Counted from the first letter of the stretch, positions 46,712 through 55,913 are shown. The stretch is 64,000 nucleotides of DNA from Myxococcales bacterium (GCA_020633515.1 JACKDM010000016.1:1-64000), one strand, 5' to 3'. Numbers and translations: made by a program. The notes: a model not told the origin generated them from the letters alone.

Positions 46712-48107
46712 ATGGACGTGACGATCACCCCCGGCGCCCCGCGCGCCGGTGAGGCCGCGATCCGCCCGCGACAGACCGGGCGCGCCGCCGGCCCCGACTT
46801 CGAGGCCTTCCTCCGCCCGGCGGTCGAGCGCCCGGCGGCGGGGGAGGGGAGCCGCGCCGATCGCCCGGATGCCATCGACCGCCGCGATGACATCACCGAG
46901 CGCGACGCGGCCCGCCGCCATGACGAACGCCGCGCCGCCGAGCGCGCGCGCCGCCGAGCGCCGCGAAGCCGACGCCGCCGCGGCGCGCGCGGGCCGCCGA
47001 GCGCCGCGACGCCGAAGGCCGAGGCCCGCGCGCGCGCCGCGAGCCGACGCGAGCCGAGGGGCGCCGACGCGCGCCCGCGCGCCGGCCGCCGAGCGCCGCG
47101 CGCGCCGAGCGGCCGGCGGCCCGCGACGCCGCTGCCGCCGCGCCGCGCGCGCGCCGATGACCCCGACGCCCCGCCCGACGACCCGGCGAACGCCGCGGCG
47201 CGCCGCCGATGGCATCACCCCGCGCCCGCCGCCGCGCCGCTGCGACGACACGCTCCCCGCCGGCGCGCTCGGCCTCACCGGCCTCATCGAGCGCCTCGCC
47301 GCCGACCCCCGCTTCGCCGGCGCCCGCTTCGCCGCCGCCGCCGCCCGCCCGCTCGACGCGCCCGCGCCCGCTGCCACCGGCGATGCCATCACCGACGACA
47401 CCGCCGATGCCATCGCCGACGCCACGGCCGATGCCATCCACGATGCCATCACCGACGCCGCCGCCGACCCCGACACCGCCCCCGACGGCGCCCCGCTCGA
47501 CCTCGCGCTCCTCGACCGCGCCGATCCCAGCGAAGCCCTCGCCCGCGCCCTCGGCCCCCGCCGCCTCGCGCCCGACACCGTGCGCCTCGGCCCCCGCCCT
47601 GGCGACCCCGCCGATCCCCGCGCCGCCGCGCCCTCGCTGCTCGCCGCCCCCGCCCGCCCCGCCGACGCCGCCCCCGTCGCCCGCGCCCCGCTCGGCCGCG
47701 CCGCGCTCCCGCCGGGCGTCGACGAGTCGGCGGTCCTGCGTCAAGTCTCCGACGCCCTCCGCGCCGGCGACCGCAGCCGCACCGCCGAGATCGCGCTCCA
47801 CCCCGCCGAGCTCGGCCGGGTGCGCCTCCGCATCACGATGCACGACGGCGTCGCCCGCGTCGTCGTCGGCGCCGAGCAGCCGGCGGTCGTCGACCTGCTC
47901 GCGAGCGGCCTCGACGAGCTGCGCCGCGACCTGATGGCACACGGGCTGCAAGTCGGCCACCTCGAAGTGGAGGCGCAGCTCTCCCGCGACCCGCACGGAC
48001 GCCACGAGGCCCACGAGCGCGACGACGCCGAGGCCCCCGAGCGACCCGCGCCCAAGGCATCGACCCCGCGCCGCATGGCACGCGGTCTCATCGACATCGA
48101 GGCTTGA
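46712..48107 (+). CDS. fliK: Flagellar hook-length control protein FliK (several frame breaks)
   Basis: About 465 residues if repaired. ATG 46712 has a strong GAGGAGGT site. The C-terminal FliK/Flg_hook domain is clear at the 3' end: IALHPAELGRVRLRITMHDG, VVDLLASGLDELRRDL, MAHGLQVGHLEVE. FliK is a secreted ruler that stops hook growth and switches export specificity through FlhB. Between about 46930 and 47230 an Arg/Ala-rich coding stretch moves through all three frames (at least three indels), in DNA of CGCCG repeats. Codons near 47390-47470 form short imperfect repeats (ADAIADATADAIHDAITDA). The N-terminal part is low complexity, as usual for FliK. Confidence 0.75.
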
Positions 48108-48115
48108 GGAGAGCG

Positions 48116-48775
48116 ATGGACATCTCGGCACTCGGCGGACCCGGTGGCATCGGCGGCGGCCTCGCCGCCGATCGCGCGCAAGCCTCGGTCGACAAGGACG
48201 CCTTCCTCAAGCTGCTCGTCGCCCAGATCAGCAACCAGGATCCGCTCGCGCCCCAAGAGACCGACCAGTACATGCAGCAGATCACCCAGTTCTCGACCCT
48301 CGAACAGATGATGAACCTCAACGAGGGCGTCGAGAACCTCGCGCTCGGCCAGCTCAGCAACAACAGCCAGGAGGCGGTGCGCTTCGTCGGGCGCGAGGTC
48401 GTCGCTCGCGGCAGCGACCTCACCCTCGACGCCGGCGGCAGCGTCCCGATCGACTACCGCGTCGACCCCGACGCCGTGACGGTGACACTGACCATCCACG
48501 ACGAGGCCGGCGAGGCGGTCAAGACCGTCGAGATCCCCGCCGAGCGCGGCGGCGGAAGTTATGCCTGGGATGGCACCGACGACCTCGGCCGCCCGCTCGC
48601 CGCCGGCCGCTACCGGGTCACGATCGAGGCCGTCGACGCCGAGGGCGACCCGCTCGTCGCCGACACCTACCTCAGCGGTCGGGTCACCGGGGTGCGCTTC
48701 GACAATGGCTACCCCGAGCTGATGATCGGCGACCGCCGCCTGCGCATGAGCGACATCATCGAAGTCAACCAGTGA
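48116..48775 (+). CDS. flgD: Flagellar hook assembly (cap) protein FlgD
   Basis: 219 residues. N-terminal FlgD motif: VDKDAFLKLLVAQISNQDPL then TDQYMQQITQFSTLEQMMNL. The middle and C-terminal part is the beta-sandwich with Ig-like insertion (YAWDGTDDLGRPLAAGRYRV). FlgD caps the growing hook. The ATG at 48116 lies behind GAGGAGAG, eight bases after fliK. Confidence 0.95.
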   Translation: MDISALGGPGGIGGGLAADRAQASVDKDAFLKLLVAQISNQDPLAPQETDQYMQQITQFSTLEQMMNLNEGVENLALGQLSNNSQEAVRFVGREVVARGSDLTLDAGGSVPIDYRVDPDAVTVTLTIHDEAGEAVKTVEIPAERGGGSYAWDGTDDLGRPLAAGRYRVTIEAVDAEGDPLVADTYLSGRVTGVRFDNGYPELMIGDRRLRMSDIIEVNQ

Positions 48776-48796
48776 ACGCCTGATCGGAGGACCCCC

Positions 48797-50098
48797 ATGG
48801 CAGGCCTGCTCGGATCGCTCTACACCGGCAACACGGGGCTCCATGCCTCCTCGATCGGCGTGAGCGTCGTCGGCGACAACATCGCCAACGCCAACACCAC
48901 CGGCTTCAAGACCAGCCGCGCCCACTTCGAAGACCTCATCAGCGAGTTCATCGTCGGCACCACCGGCAGCAACCAGATCGGCCGCGGGGTGACCCTGCAA
49001 CGCATCGAGAAGCTCTTCGCGCAAGGCAGCTTCCAGAACACCGGCGTCCCCACCGATCTCGCGATCAGCGGCGATGGCTTCTTCGTGCTCAACGGCACCG
49101 CCGAGGGCCGCAGCCAGAACCTCTACACCCGCAACGGCGCGTTCCGCTTCGACGACGAAGGCTACCTCATCAACCAGTCGGGCTACCGGGTGCAGGGCCA
49201 GAACGCCGATGGCACCGGCCAGCTCTCGTCGCTGCAAGAAGACCTGCGCATCACCCGCAAGCACCTCGAGCCCAACCCCACCGGGCAGGTCGAGATCTTC
49301 GCCAACCTGCGCCCCGACGATCCCATCACCGGCCCCTTCGATCCCAACGACCCCGACGCCACCAGCAGCTTCCGCACCACGATCGTCGCCTATGACAGCC
49401 TCGGCAACCCGCACGAGGTCACGATCTTCGGCAGCCGCACCGCCGCCAACACCTGGGAGATGAACGCGAGCGTCGACGGCGGCGAGCTCGTCGGCGGCGT
49501 CGCCGGCACCCCGCAGGTCATCCCGCTCGGCGTGCTCACCTTCGACGACGCCGGCGCGCTCGTCGACGAGAACGTGCCCGATCCCATCAACTTCGACTGG
49601 CTCGGCGCCCAGCAAGGCCAGATCGGCTTCGACTTCGGCGACGCCATCAACGACGGCGGCACCGGCCGCGGCGGCTCGTCGCAGTGGAACCGGGTCACCG
49701 AGAGCATCGCCAACTTCGTCTCGCAGGATGGCTTCGGCACCGGCGAGCTCGATGGCATCGCGATCGACGACCAGGGTCTCATCCTCGGTGGCTTCACCAA
49801 CGGCCGCACCCAGGTCCTCGGCCGGGTGCAGCTCGCCCGCTTCGAAGATCCCACCGAGCTCGCCGTCGTCGGCGGCAACAACTTCATCGAGACCGCCAGC
49901 AGCGGCAGCCCGCTCGTCGGCAGCGCCCGCAGCGGCGGCCGCGGCGCGATCATCAGCTCGGCGCTCGAGCTCTCCACCGTCGAGCTCTCCGACCAGTTCA
50001 TCGACCTGATCGCCTACCAGCGGGCGTTCCAGGCCAACTCCAAGACGATCCAGACGGCCGACGGGCTGTTGCAGGAGGTCTTCCAGCTCCTCAGATGA
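48797..50098 (+). CDS. flgE: Flagellar hook protein FlgE
   Basis: 433 residues. N-terminus GLLGSLYTGNTGLHASSIGV followed by NIANANTTGFKTSRAHFEDL and C-terminus YQRAFQANSKTIQTADGLLQ are diagnostic of axial hook proteins; the central domains (LYTRNGAFRFDDEGYLINQS) match FlgE D1/D2. It builds the universal joint between rod and filament. AGGACC precedes the ATG. It is the last gene before a non-coding gap with a structured element and a terminator. Confidence 0.95.
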   Translation: MAGLLGSLYTGNTGLHASSIGVSVVGDNIANANTTGFKTSRAHFEDLISEFIVGTTGSNQIGRGVTLQRIEKLFAQGSFQNTGVPTDLAISGDGFFVLNGTAEGRSQNLYTRNGAFRFDDEGYLINQSGYRVQGQNADGTGQLSSLQEDLRITRKHLEPNPTGQVEIFANLRPDDPITGPFDPNDPDATSSFRTTIVAYDSLGNPHEVTIFGSRTAANTWEMNASVDGGELVGGVAGTPQVIPLGVLTFDDAGALVDENVPDPINFDWLGAQQGQIGFDFGDAINDGGTGRGGSSQWNRVTESIANFVSQDGFGTGELDGIAIDDQGLILGGFTNGRTQVLGRVQLARFEDPTELAVVGGNNFIETASSGSPLVGSARSGGRGAIISSALELSTVELSDQFIDLIAYQRAFQANSKTIQTADGLLQEVFQLLR

Positions 50099-50107
50099 CA
50101 TCGGCTC

Positions 50108-50206
50108 TGCCCGGCACCCGGTGGCAGGTCCACGGACGGACCGGCGGGCGGGATGATCGCATGCCACGGATGGCATGCGGCCCGACCAGGCACCGGGTGC
50201 CGGGCA
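50108..50206 (+). ncRNA. Candidate structured RNA with three nested stems
   Basis: A perfect 16-base stem, TGCCCGGCACCCGGTG (50108-50123) with its exact complement at 50191-50206, encloses two hairpins: GGTCC/GGACC (50127-50131 with 50138-50142) and CGCATGCCA/TGGCATGCG (50158-50166 with 50171-50179, loop CGGA). Together they fold as a three-way junction starting nine bases after the flgE stop. It may be a 3'-UTR structure, an RNA protecting the flgE end, or a mobile palindromic element. No T-run follows, so it is not an ordinary terminator. Class unknown. Confidence 0.45.
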
Positions 50207-50364
50207 CGAAGCCGACCCCGATTCGTCGGCGCGACCCACGCCGGCGGAGCCGCGGCCGGTCCTCCATGGGGGACGACCCACCCCCCGCTCCGGGACCCCG
50301 GCCGCAGAGCCGCGCCCGACCAGCGCGGCTCGAACCCAAAACAGAGACCCCTCACGGGACCCTC

Positions 50365-50401
50365 GAACGCCCGGTGCGACCCACGCCGGGCGTTCCCTTT
50401 T
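50365..50401 (+). terminator. Intrinsic terminator after the flgB-flgE unit
   Basis: GAACGCCCGG (50365-50374) pairs perfectly with CCGGGCGTTC (50386-50395), 11-base loop, then CCTTTT. It is the best rho-independent terminator in the window. Confidence 0.8.
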
Positions 50402-50429
50402 GCGCCGCGCGACCCCGCCGCCAGGAATG

Positions 50430-50458
50430 GTGACCGACCGCGCGAAATGACTTACCCT
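50430..50458 (+). promoter_or_regulatory. Possible promoter of the fliL unit
   Basis: GTGACC (50430-50435), 17-base spacer, TACCCT (50453-50458), 45 bases before the fliL start. Consensus match is moderate; position after the terminator supports it. Confidence 0.35.
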
Positions 50459-50502
50459 GCCCGACGGCGACGCTGCGCTGGCCGAGCCGCTGGAGGAGCC
50501 CG

Positions 50503-51051
50503 ATGGCCGAGAAACAGGCCGAAGCCGACGACGCCGCCGAGGGCGGCGCCCCCGAAGAGAAGAAGCAGGGCGGCAACACGCTCGTGCTCCTCATCGGGCT
50601 GATCAACACCCTCGGTCTGCTCGGCATCGGCGCCTGGGTGCTGCTCGGCAACAGCGGCCCCGCCCCGATGCCGATGAACCCCGCGCCCATGGTCGGCGAG
50701 GCCGTCGACCGCACCCTGCCCGGCACCCCCGACCGCCCCACCGGCGGCCCGGGGCCGATGATCGAGCTCGGCACCCTGGTGGTCAACCTCAAGGAGCCCA
50801 CCGGCGACCGCTACCTCAAGGCCAAGATCAACCTCGAGCTCGACGGCGAAGAGACCCGCGGCGAGGTCGAAGGCCGCCTCTCCGCGATCAAGTACCAGCT
50901 CACCATGCTCTTGTCGGGTCAGCGCGTCGCCGACGTGCAGGGCCCCGAGGCGATGGAGTCGCTGCGCAAGTCGATGAAGCGCCGGGCCAACGCGATGCTG
51001 TCGAAGGGCACCATCACCGAGGTCTGGCCCGAAGAGTGGATCGTGCAGTGA
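50503..51051 (+). CDS. fliL: Flagellar basal-body associated protein FliL
   Basis: 182 residues. A charged cytoplasmic N-terminus, one membrane helix (TLVLLIGLINTLGLLGIGAW), a periplasmic linker and the FliL domain (IELGTLVVNLKEPTGDRYLK, GRLSAIKYQLTMLLSGQRVA). FliL rings surround the stators and affect torque. GGAGGAG precedes ATG 50503. The stop codon lies in a 20-base tandem duplication, after which fliM starts 51 bases on. Confidence 0.9.
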   Translation: MAEKQAEADDAAEGGAPEEKKQGGNTLVLLIGLINTLGLLGIGAWVLLGNSGPAPMPMNPAPMVGEAVDRTLPGTPDRPTGGPGPMIELGTLVVNLKEPTGDRYLKAKINLELDGEETRGEVEGRLSAIKYQLTMLLSGQRVADVQGPEAMESLRKSMKRRANAMLSKGTITEVWPEEWIVQ

Positions 51052-51075
51052 CAGCGTGGATCGTGCAGTGACAGC
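51036..51075. repeat. 20-bp tandem duplication across the fliL stop codon
   Basis: GTGGATCGTGCAGTGACAGC occurs twice head to tail (51036-51055 and 51056-51075). The first copy encodes the last five residues and stop of fliL; the second is non-coding. Confidence 0.9.
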
Positions 51076-51102
51076 GGCGATCGAGCCCGGCGGCCGGCGA
51101 GC

Positions 51103-52161
51103 ATGAGCGAGCAGATCCTCTCCCAGAACGAGATCGACGCCCTCCTCTCGGCGGTCAACGACGGCGAGATCGCGCTCGAAGAGGCCGCGCCCGAGGGCGC
51201 CGAGCAGGACGAGGCCGCCGCGTCCGCGGTCAAGTACGACCTGCTCAGTCAGGATCGCATCATCCGCGGGCGCATGCCCACGCTCGACATCATCAACGAC
51301 CGCTTCGCCCGCCAGTTCCGCATCACGCTCAGCAACAGCCTCCGCAAGATCCTCCAGGTCGGCGTCGAGAGCACGAGCCTGATGAAGTACGGGGAGTTCC
51401 TCAACTACCTCCCCATCCCGAGCTGCCTCAACGTCGTGCGGTTCAACCCGCTGCGCGGCTCGTGCATCATCGCCATCGAGACCAAGCTCATCTTCACCTT
51501 CCTCAACAACTGGTTCGGCGGCTCGACCAACGCGCAGGAGCGGATCGAAGGCCGCGACTTCACCAGCATCGAGCTGATGATCGTGCGCAAGGTCGTCAAC
51601 CTGCTCATCGACGACCTCCAGCGCGCCTGGGCGCCCGTCTTCCCCATCCGCGGCGAGTACGTGCGCACCGAGATCAACCCGCAGTTCCTCGCCGTCGTCG
51701 CGCCGAGCGACGTCGTCGTGCTCACCAGCTTCGAGATCGAGATCGACAACCTGCGCGGCACCGTCCAGATCGTCATCCCCTACAGCACCGTCGAGCCGAT
51801 CCGCGGCCACCTGTCGAGCGGCATGCAGTCCGAAGGCGGCGGCGACGACAACGGCTGGACCGAGCAGATCAGCACCCACCTCGAAGGCGTCGAGACCCGC
51901 CTCTCGGTCATCCTCGGCCGCGCCACCATCACCATCCGCGACCTGCTCGCGCTCAAGGCCGGCGACGTGATCGCGCTCGACCAGCCCGAGACCGCCGCGC
52001 TCGAGCTCTTCGTCGAGCGCGCGCACAAGTTCGACGTCAACCCGCTCGAGCGCGCCGGCCACCTCGCCGCCGAGATCGTGCACGAGATCGCGCCGATCCG
52101 ACCGCCCGAGCGCGCCGCGCTCCCGAGCCTCGACGACGACGCCGGCGACGACGACGACTGA
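51103..52161 (+). CDS. fliM: Flagellar motor switch protein FliM
   Basis: 352 residues. N-terminal SEQILSQNEIDALLSAVNDG is the conserved opening that contains the CheY-P binding peptide; the middle CheC-like domain (MPTLDIINDRFARQFRITLS and PLRGSCIIAIETKLIFTFLN) contacts FliG; the C-terminal SpoA-like domain (LGRATITIRDLLALKAGDVI) pairs with FliN in the C ring. The tail is acidic (DDDAGDDDD). Coupling to fliN is not by overlap; a sigma-54 promoter sits in the 46-base gap. Confidence 0.96.
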   Translation: MSEQILSQNEIDALLSAVNDGEIALEEAAPEGAEQDEAAASAVKYDLLSQDRIIRGRMPTLDIINDRFARQFRITLSNSLRKILQVGVESTSLMKYGEFLNYLPIPSCLNVVRFNPLRGSCIIAIETKLIFTFLNNWFGGSTNAQERIEGRDFTSIELMIVRKVVNLLIDDLQRAWAPVFPIRGEYVRTEINPQFLAVVAPSDVVVLTSFEIEIDNLRGTVQIVIPYSTVEPIRGHLSSGMQSEGGGDDNGWTEQISTHLEGVETRLSVILGRATITIRDLLALKAGDVIALDQPETAALELFVERAHKFDVNPLERAGHLAAEIVHEIAPIRPPERAALPSLDDDAGDDDD

Positions 52162-52164
52162 CGC

Positions 52165-52180
52165 TGGCACGCTTGCTGCT
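52165..52180 (+). promoter_or_regulatory. Sigma-54 (-24/-12) promoter before fliN
   Basis: TGGCACGCTTGCTGCT: perfect TGGCACG, four-base spacer, CTGCT (consensus TTGCW), GG and GC ten bases apart. It begins four bases after the fliM stop and would start transcripts near 52191, 17 bases before the fliN ATG. Confidence 0.75.
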
Positions 52181-52207
52181 AACCCCTCGCCCCGTGGGAG
52201 GCCGACG

Positions 52208-52483
52208 ATGGCCAAAGAAGAGCGGGACATCGAGTTCCTCTACGACGTCGAGCTCGAGCTCTCGGTGATCCTGGGTTCGAGTCGAATGCTGATCCGCGAG
52301 CTCTTGCAGCTCGGGACCGGCTCGGTGGTCGAGCTCAACAAGCTCGCCGGCGAGTCGCTCGACGTCGTGATCAACGACAAGGTCATCGCCCGCGGCGAGG
52401 CCGTCGTGGTCAACGAGAAGTTCGGGATCCGGCTCACCGAGGTGGTCTCGCCCTACGAGCGCGTCCGCCAGCTCCGCGACTGA
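52208..52483 (+). CDS. fliN: Flagellar motor switch protein FliN
   Basis: 91 residues, short single-domain FliN. The SpoA fold is clear: YDVELELSVILGSSRMLIRE, LGTGSVVELNKLAGESLDV, VARGEAVVVNEKFGIRL-type end. FliN forms the bottom of the C ring and docks FliH. GGGAGG precedes the ATG; its own sigma-54 promoter lies upstream. Confidence 0.95.
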   Translation: MAKEERDIEFLYDVELELSVILGSSRMLIRELLQLGTGSVVELNKLAGESLDVVINDKVIARGEAVVVNEKFGIRLTEVVSPYERVRQLRD

Positions 52484-52566
52484 CGCGCCCGCGTCGCCTC
52501 CCCCCGAAGCGAAGCCCGACAAGCACCCTGCGAACCGACGCGCAGCCCTGCGCGAGGGGGAGAACC

Positions 52567-54003
52567 ATGCGCCGCGCCTGGCCCGTGACCGCCCTGATCT
52601 GTGCCCTGCTCCTGCCCGCCGCCGTCAACGCCCGGGCGCCCGGCGTCAAGACGCTGACCGACGTCGCGATCACCGCCCACGACGACCGCGTCGAGTTCGC
52701 GCTCACCGCCGACGCCCCGCTCGCCCCCGACGTCATCAGCGCCCGCGCCGACGGCCCCGTCCTCATGATCCGCGTCGACGAGACCCGCGCCGAGCGCCGC
52801 TGGATCGACAGCGACGACCGCCTCGTGCGCCGCACGCTCCTGCACCCGAGCAAAGCCGACGGCCCCGCCGCGATCGTGCGCAGCCGCTTCACCCGCAAGA
52901 TCGACCCCGCGATCCTCGGCGACATCCGCGTGCGCGCCGAGGGCGACACCCTCGTCGTCGCCGTGCCCCGCACCGCCGCCATCGCCCGCCGCTGGGCCGC
53001 CGCCGACGCCGCGCCCGCCGCGACCGCCGGCACCTCGACCGCCACCACCTCGACGCCCGCCGCGCCGCCCCGCGCCGCCGAGCCCGCCCCGCGCCCGCCG
53101 CCGCGCCCCGCCGCCGACGCGCTGACGTTCGCGATCCCCGGCGCCGACGGCGAGGGCGAAGGCGAGCACGAAGCCGACGAGCTCGCCGCCGAGCCCGCCG
53201 CCCCCATCGCGGCCGCGCCCTCGCCCCTCGCCGCCGCGCCCGCCCTCGGCGAAGACGCCCCGCTCGCCCCCGAGCCCCTCGCGCCCGACGCCGCCGAGAC
53301 CCCGTTCGCCGCCGGCCTCACCTCACCCGACGCCCAAGGCCCCGGCCTCGCCGCCTTCGCCGTCTCGCTCCTCTTCCTCGCCGCCGTCGCCTTCCTCATG
53401 TGGCGCCGGATGCGCGGCGCCCGCGACGCCCACACCGGCCGCCCCCTCATCCGCCCCGTCGGCACCCACATGCTCGGCCCCAAGCAGAGCCTGCTCCTCG
53501 TCGACGTCGCCGGCGAGATGGTCCTCCTCGGCACCACCGACAAGGGCGTGCAGATGCTCACCAAGATCGAAGCCCGCGACACCGACCCCCACCCCCGCGA
53601 CGCCCGCCCCGCGCCCGTCGCCGCCGCGCCCGCCGCCGAACCGCAAGGCTTCGCCGCCCGCCTCGGCGGCGCGCTCGCCCGCTTCCGCACCGCCGCCGGC
53701 CACCTCGACCCCCAGGCCCCCCGCCACCGGCGCCGACGACGCCCGCGCCGCGCTCTCGCGCGCCTTCGTCGCGCGACACCGCCCCGCCCGACCGACCGCG
53801 CCGCGCGACCGCCCCACCGACCGCGCCACCGCCGCGCTACCGCCGCCGCCACCGCGCGCGCCACGCGCCCGTGAACGCGCCCCGCCTGCCGCCCCCCCCG
53901 TCGCGCGCCCGTCACCCCTGACCCTCGCCCCGCGCCCCCGGCCGCCCCCGACCGCTCCCCCGCCGACCTCCTCCAGAAGATCCGCCGCCTCCAGAGCGCC
54001 TGA
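52567..54003 (+). CDS. fliO: FliO-like flagellar export protein with N-terminal beta domain (frame breaks near 3' end)
   Basis: Signal peptide (VTALICALLLPAAVNA), then an AMIN-like beta domain (LTDVAITAHDDRVEFALTAD), an Ala/Pro linker, one membrane helix near residue 260-280 (LAAFAVSLLFLAAVAFLMW) and a cytoplasmic FliO domain (HMLGPKQSLLLVDVAGEMVL, LGTTDKGVQMLTKIEA). FliO helps assemble the FliP ring of the export gate. After about 53717 the frame is lost in C-rich DNA; the alternative frame reads TGADDARAALSRAFVARH, and the last codons LLQKIRRLQSA end at TGA 54001-54003, back in the original frame. So two compensating indels are likely; the literal frame stops at 53874. Ribosome site GAGGGGGAG. 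Confidence 0.7.
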
Positions 54004-54028
54004 CCGCCGCCGCCGGGAGCCACACCCC

Positions 54029-54815
54029 ATGCACCGCCGCCATCACATCGCGGCCCTCGCGGCCCTCGCCCTCCTCGCGCTCGCCACCACCGCGCTCGCC
54101 CAGCCCGCCCCCCCCCCCCCCCCCGCGCCCCCCCGACCCCTTCGCGCTCCCCCGCGTCCAGCTCAGCGTCGGCGGCGGCGAAGGCGACTGGGTCGGCGCG
54201 CTCCGCATCCTCGCGCTCCTCACCGTCATGACCCTCGCCCCCGGGATCCTCCTCACGATGACCAGCTTCACCCGCATCGTCATCGTCTTCTCGTTCCTCC
54301 GCCAGGCGCTCGGCACCCAGCAATCCCCCCCCAACCAGGTCATGGTCGCGCTCGCCCTCTTCCTCAGCGTCTTCATCATGCAACCCGTCTGGTCCAAGGT
54401 GCACACCGAAGCCATCCAGCCCTACGTCGCCGGTGACATCTCCCAAGACATCGCCCTCGACCGCGCGCTCACCCCCATCCGCGCCTTCATGTTCACCCAC
54501 ACCCGCCAGAAGGACCTCGCCCTCTTCATCGACGCCGCCGGCGAAGACCGCCCCCAGACCCGCCGCGAAGTCGGCACCATGCAGCTCATCCCCGCCTTCG
54601 TGCTCAGCGAGCTCAAGACCGCGTTCCAGATGGGGTTCATGCTCTACATCCCATTCCTCGTCCTCGACATGGTCGTCGCCTCCATCCTCATGGCGATGGG
54701 CATGATGATGCTCCCCCCCATCCTCATCTCACTGCCCTTCAAGATCATGCTCTTCGTCCTCGTCGACGGCTGGAACCTCCTCGTCGGCAGCCTCGTACGG
54801 AGCTTCGCCCCATGA
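54029..54815 (+). CDS. fliP: Flagellar export gate protein FliP (off-frame by a C17 tract)
   Basis: About 262 residues. ATG 54029 starts a signal peptide typical of FliP (HIAALAALALLALATTALAQ) followed by a proline run encoded by 17 consecutive C (54108-54124). With 17 C the downstream frame is out by one; with 16 C (or 19) it continues PFALPRVQLSVGGGEGDWVG, LRILALLTVMTLAPGILLTM, TSFTRIVIVFSFLRQALGTQ, and the C-terminal LDMVVASILMAMGMMMLPP, all classic FliP. FliP forms the pentameric core of the type III export gate. The stop overlaps fliQ (ATGA). Either a sequence error or a slippage-controlled gene. Confidence 0.85.
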
Positions 54816-55081
54816 CCCAAGGATTCGTCGTCACCTTCTTCACCGAAGCCATCACCATCGCCGCCATGCTCTCGCTGCCCGCGCTCATGCTCGGCCTCGT
54901 CGTCGGCCTCGTCGTCTCCATCTTCCAGGCCGTCACCCAGATCCAGGAGCAGACGCTCGCGCTCATCCCCAAGATCATCGCCATCGTCGGCGCGCTCCTC
55001 ATCTTCGGCAACTGGATGCTCACCCACCTCGTCACCTACACCCAGCGTGTCTTCGACATGCTCCCCGGCGTCTCTCGCTGA
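54812..55081 (+). CDS. fliQ: Flagellar export gate protein FliQ
   Basis: 89 residues with two membrane helices (EAITIAAMLSLPALMLGLVV and KIIAIVGALLIFGNWML) and the family motif SIFQAVTQIQEQTLALIPKI between them. FliQ joins FliP and FliR in the helical export gate. Four-base overlap with fliP and three-base gap to fliR show tight coupling. Confidence 0.95.
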   Translation: MTQGFVVTFFTEAITIAAMLSLPALMLGLVVGLVVSIFQAVTQIQEQTLALIPKIIAIVGALLIFGNWMLTHLVTYTQRVFDMLPGVSR

Positions 55082-55084
55082 CCC

Positions 55085-55885
55085 ATGCCCGACCTGCTCG
55101 ACGCCCAAGGCATCTTCGCCGTCTTCGGCCCCTATGCCATCGCGCTCGCGCTCGTCCTCACCCGCATCACCGCGCTCATCGCCACCACCCCCCTCTTCGC
55201 CAGCCCCCTCATCCCCCCGCTCGCCAAAGCCGGCCTCATCGCCGTGCTCACCGCCTTCGTCCTCATCAGCACCGACCCCCCCGCGCCCGCCATCGGCCTC
55301 GACGTCATCTCCCTCACCGGCGCCATCATCCGCGAAGCCATCGTCGGCGCCATCATGGGCCTCTCCGTCACCGTCGCCTTCGGCGCGCTCCACTTCTGCG
55401 GCCAGCTCATCGGCATCCAGATGGGATTCGCCATCGCCAACGTCGTCGACCCCGTCAACTTCGAACAGGTCGGCGTCGTCGCCCAGCTCCTCAACCTCCT
55501 CGGCCTCCTCCTCTTCCTCGCCTTCGACGGCCACCTCCTCATCCTCCGCGCCCTCTTCGACAGCTACCAGCACGTCCCCATCGGCACCGCCCGCGCCGAC
55601 ATCCCCGCCGTCGTCGACACCCTCATCGCGCAAGGCGCGCTCCTCTTCTCCCTCGGCCTCCGCCTCGCGCTCCCCGTCGTCGCCGTCGTCCTGCTCGTCA
55701 ACGTCGGCCTCGCCGCCATCGCCCGCACCGTGCCCCAGGTCAACATCTTCGTCATCGGCTTCCTCCTCACCATCGGCATCGGCCTCGTCGTGCTCGGCCT
55801 CGCCGTCCCCGCCACCGCCCACGTCTTCGAAGACATGATCGAAGACGCCATCCGCACCTCGGTCCGCCTCTCCCGCGCCTTCTGA
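55085..55885 (+). CDS. fliR: Flagellar export gate protein FliR
   Basis: 266 residues with six or so hydrophobic segments (YAIALALVLTRITALIATTP, FGALHFCGQLIGIQMGFAIA, IGFLLTIGIGLVVLGLAVPA). FliR completes the FliP5FliQ4FliR1 gate and touches FlhB. PLFASPLIPPLAKAGL and NVVDPVNFEQVGVVAQLLNL are the usual conserved loops. Confidence 0.95.
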   Translation: MPDLLDAQGIFAVFGPYAIALALVLTRITALIATTPLFASPLIPPLAKAGLIAVLTAFVLISTDPPAPAIGLDVISLTGAIIREAIVGAIMGLSVTVAFGALHFCGQLIGIQMGFAIANVVDPVNFEQVGVVAQLLNLLGLLLFLAFDGHLLILRALFDSYQHVPIGTARADIPAVVDTLIAQGALLFSLGLRLALPVVAVVLLVNVGLAAIARTVPQVNIFVIGFLLTIGIGLVVLGLAVPATAHVFEDMIEDAIRTSVRLSRAF

Positions 55886-55913
55886 GGCCCGCCCATTGCA
55901 CTGACCCGCGCCC

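Larger units (their letters stand above)
50099..50502 (+). other. 404-base non-coding gap between flgE and fliL
   Basis: Contains, in order, a long structured element (50108-50206), a stretch of GC-rich sequence with no conserved frame (50207-50364), an intrinsic terminator (50365-50401) and a possible promoter for fliL (50430-50458). It therefore separates the cluster into two transcription units. Confidence 0.7.

Noticed and set aside
55885..55900. AGGCCCG-N4-TTGCA before flhB
   Set aside because: Spacing fits sigma-54, but the -24 box is poor and the transcription start would fall only about three bases before the start codon.
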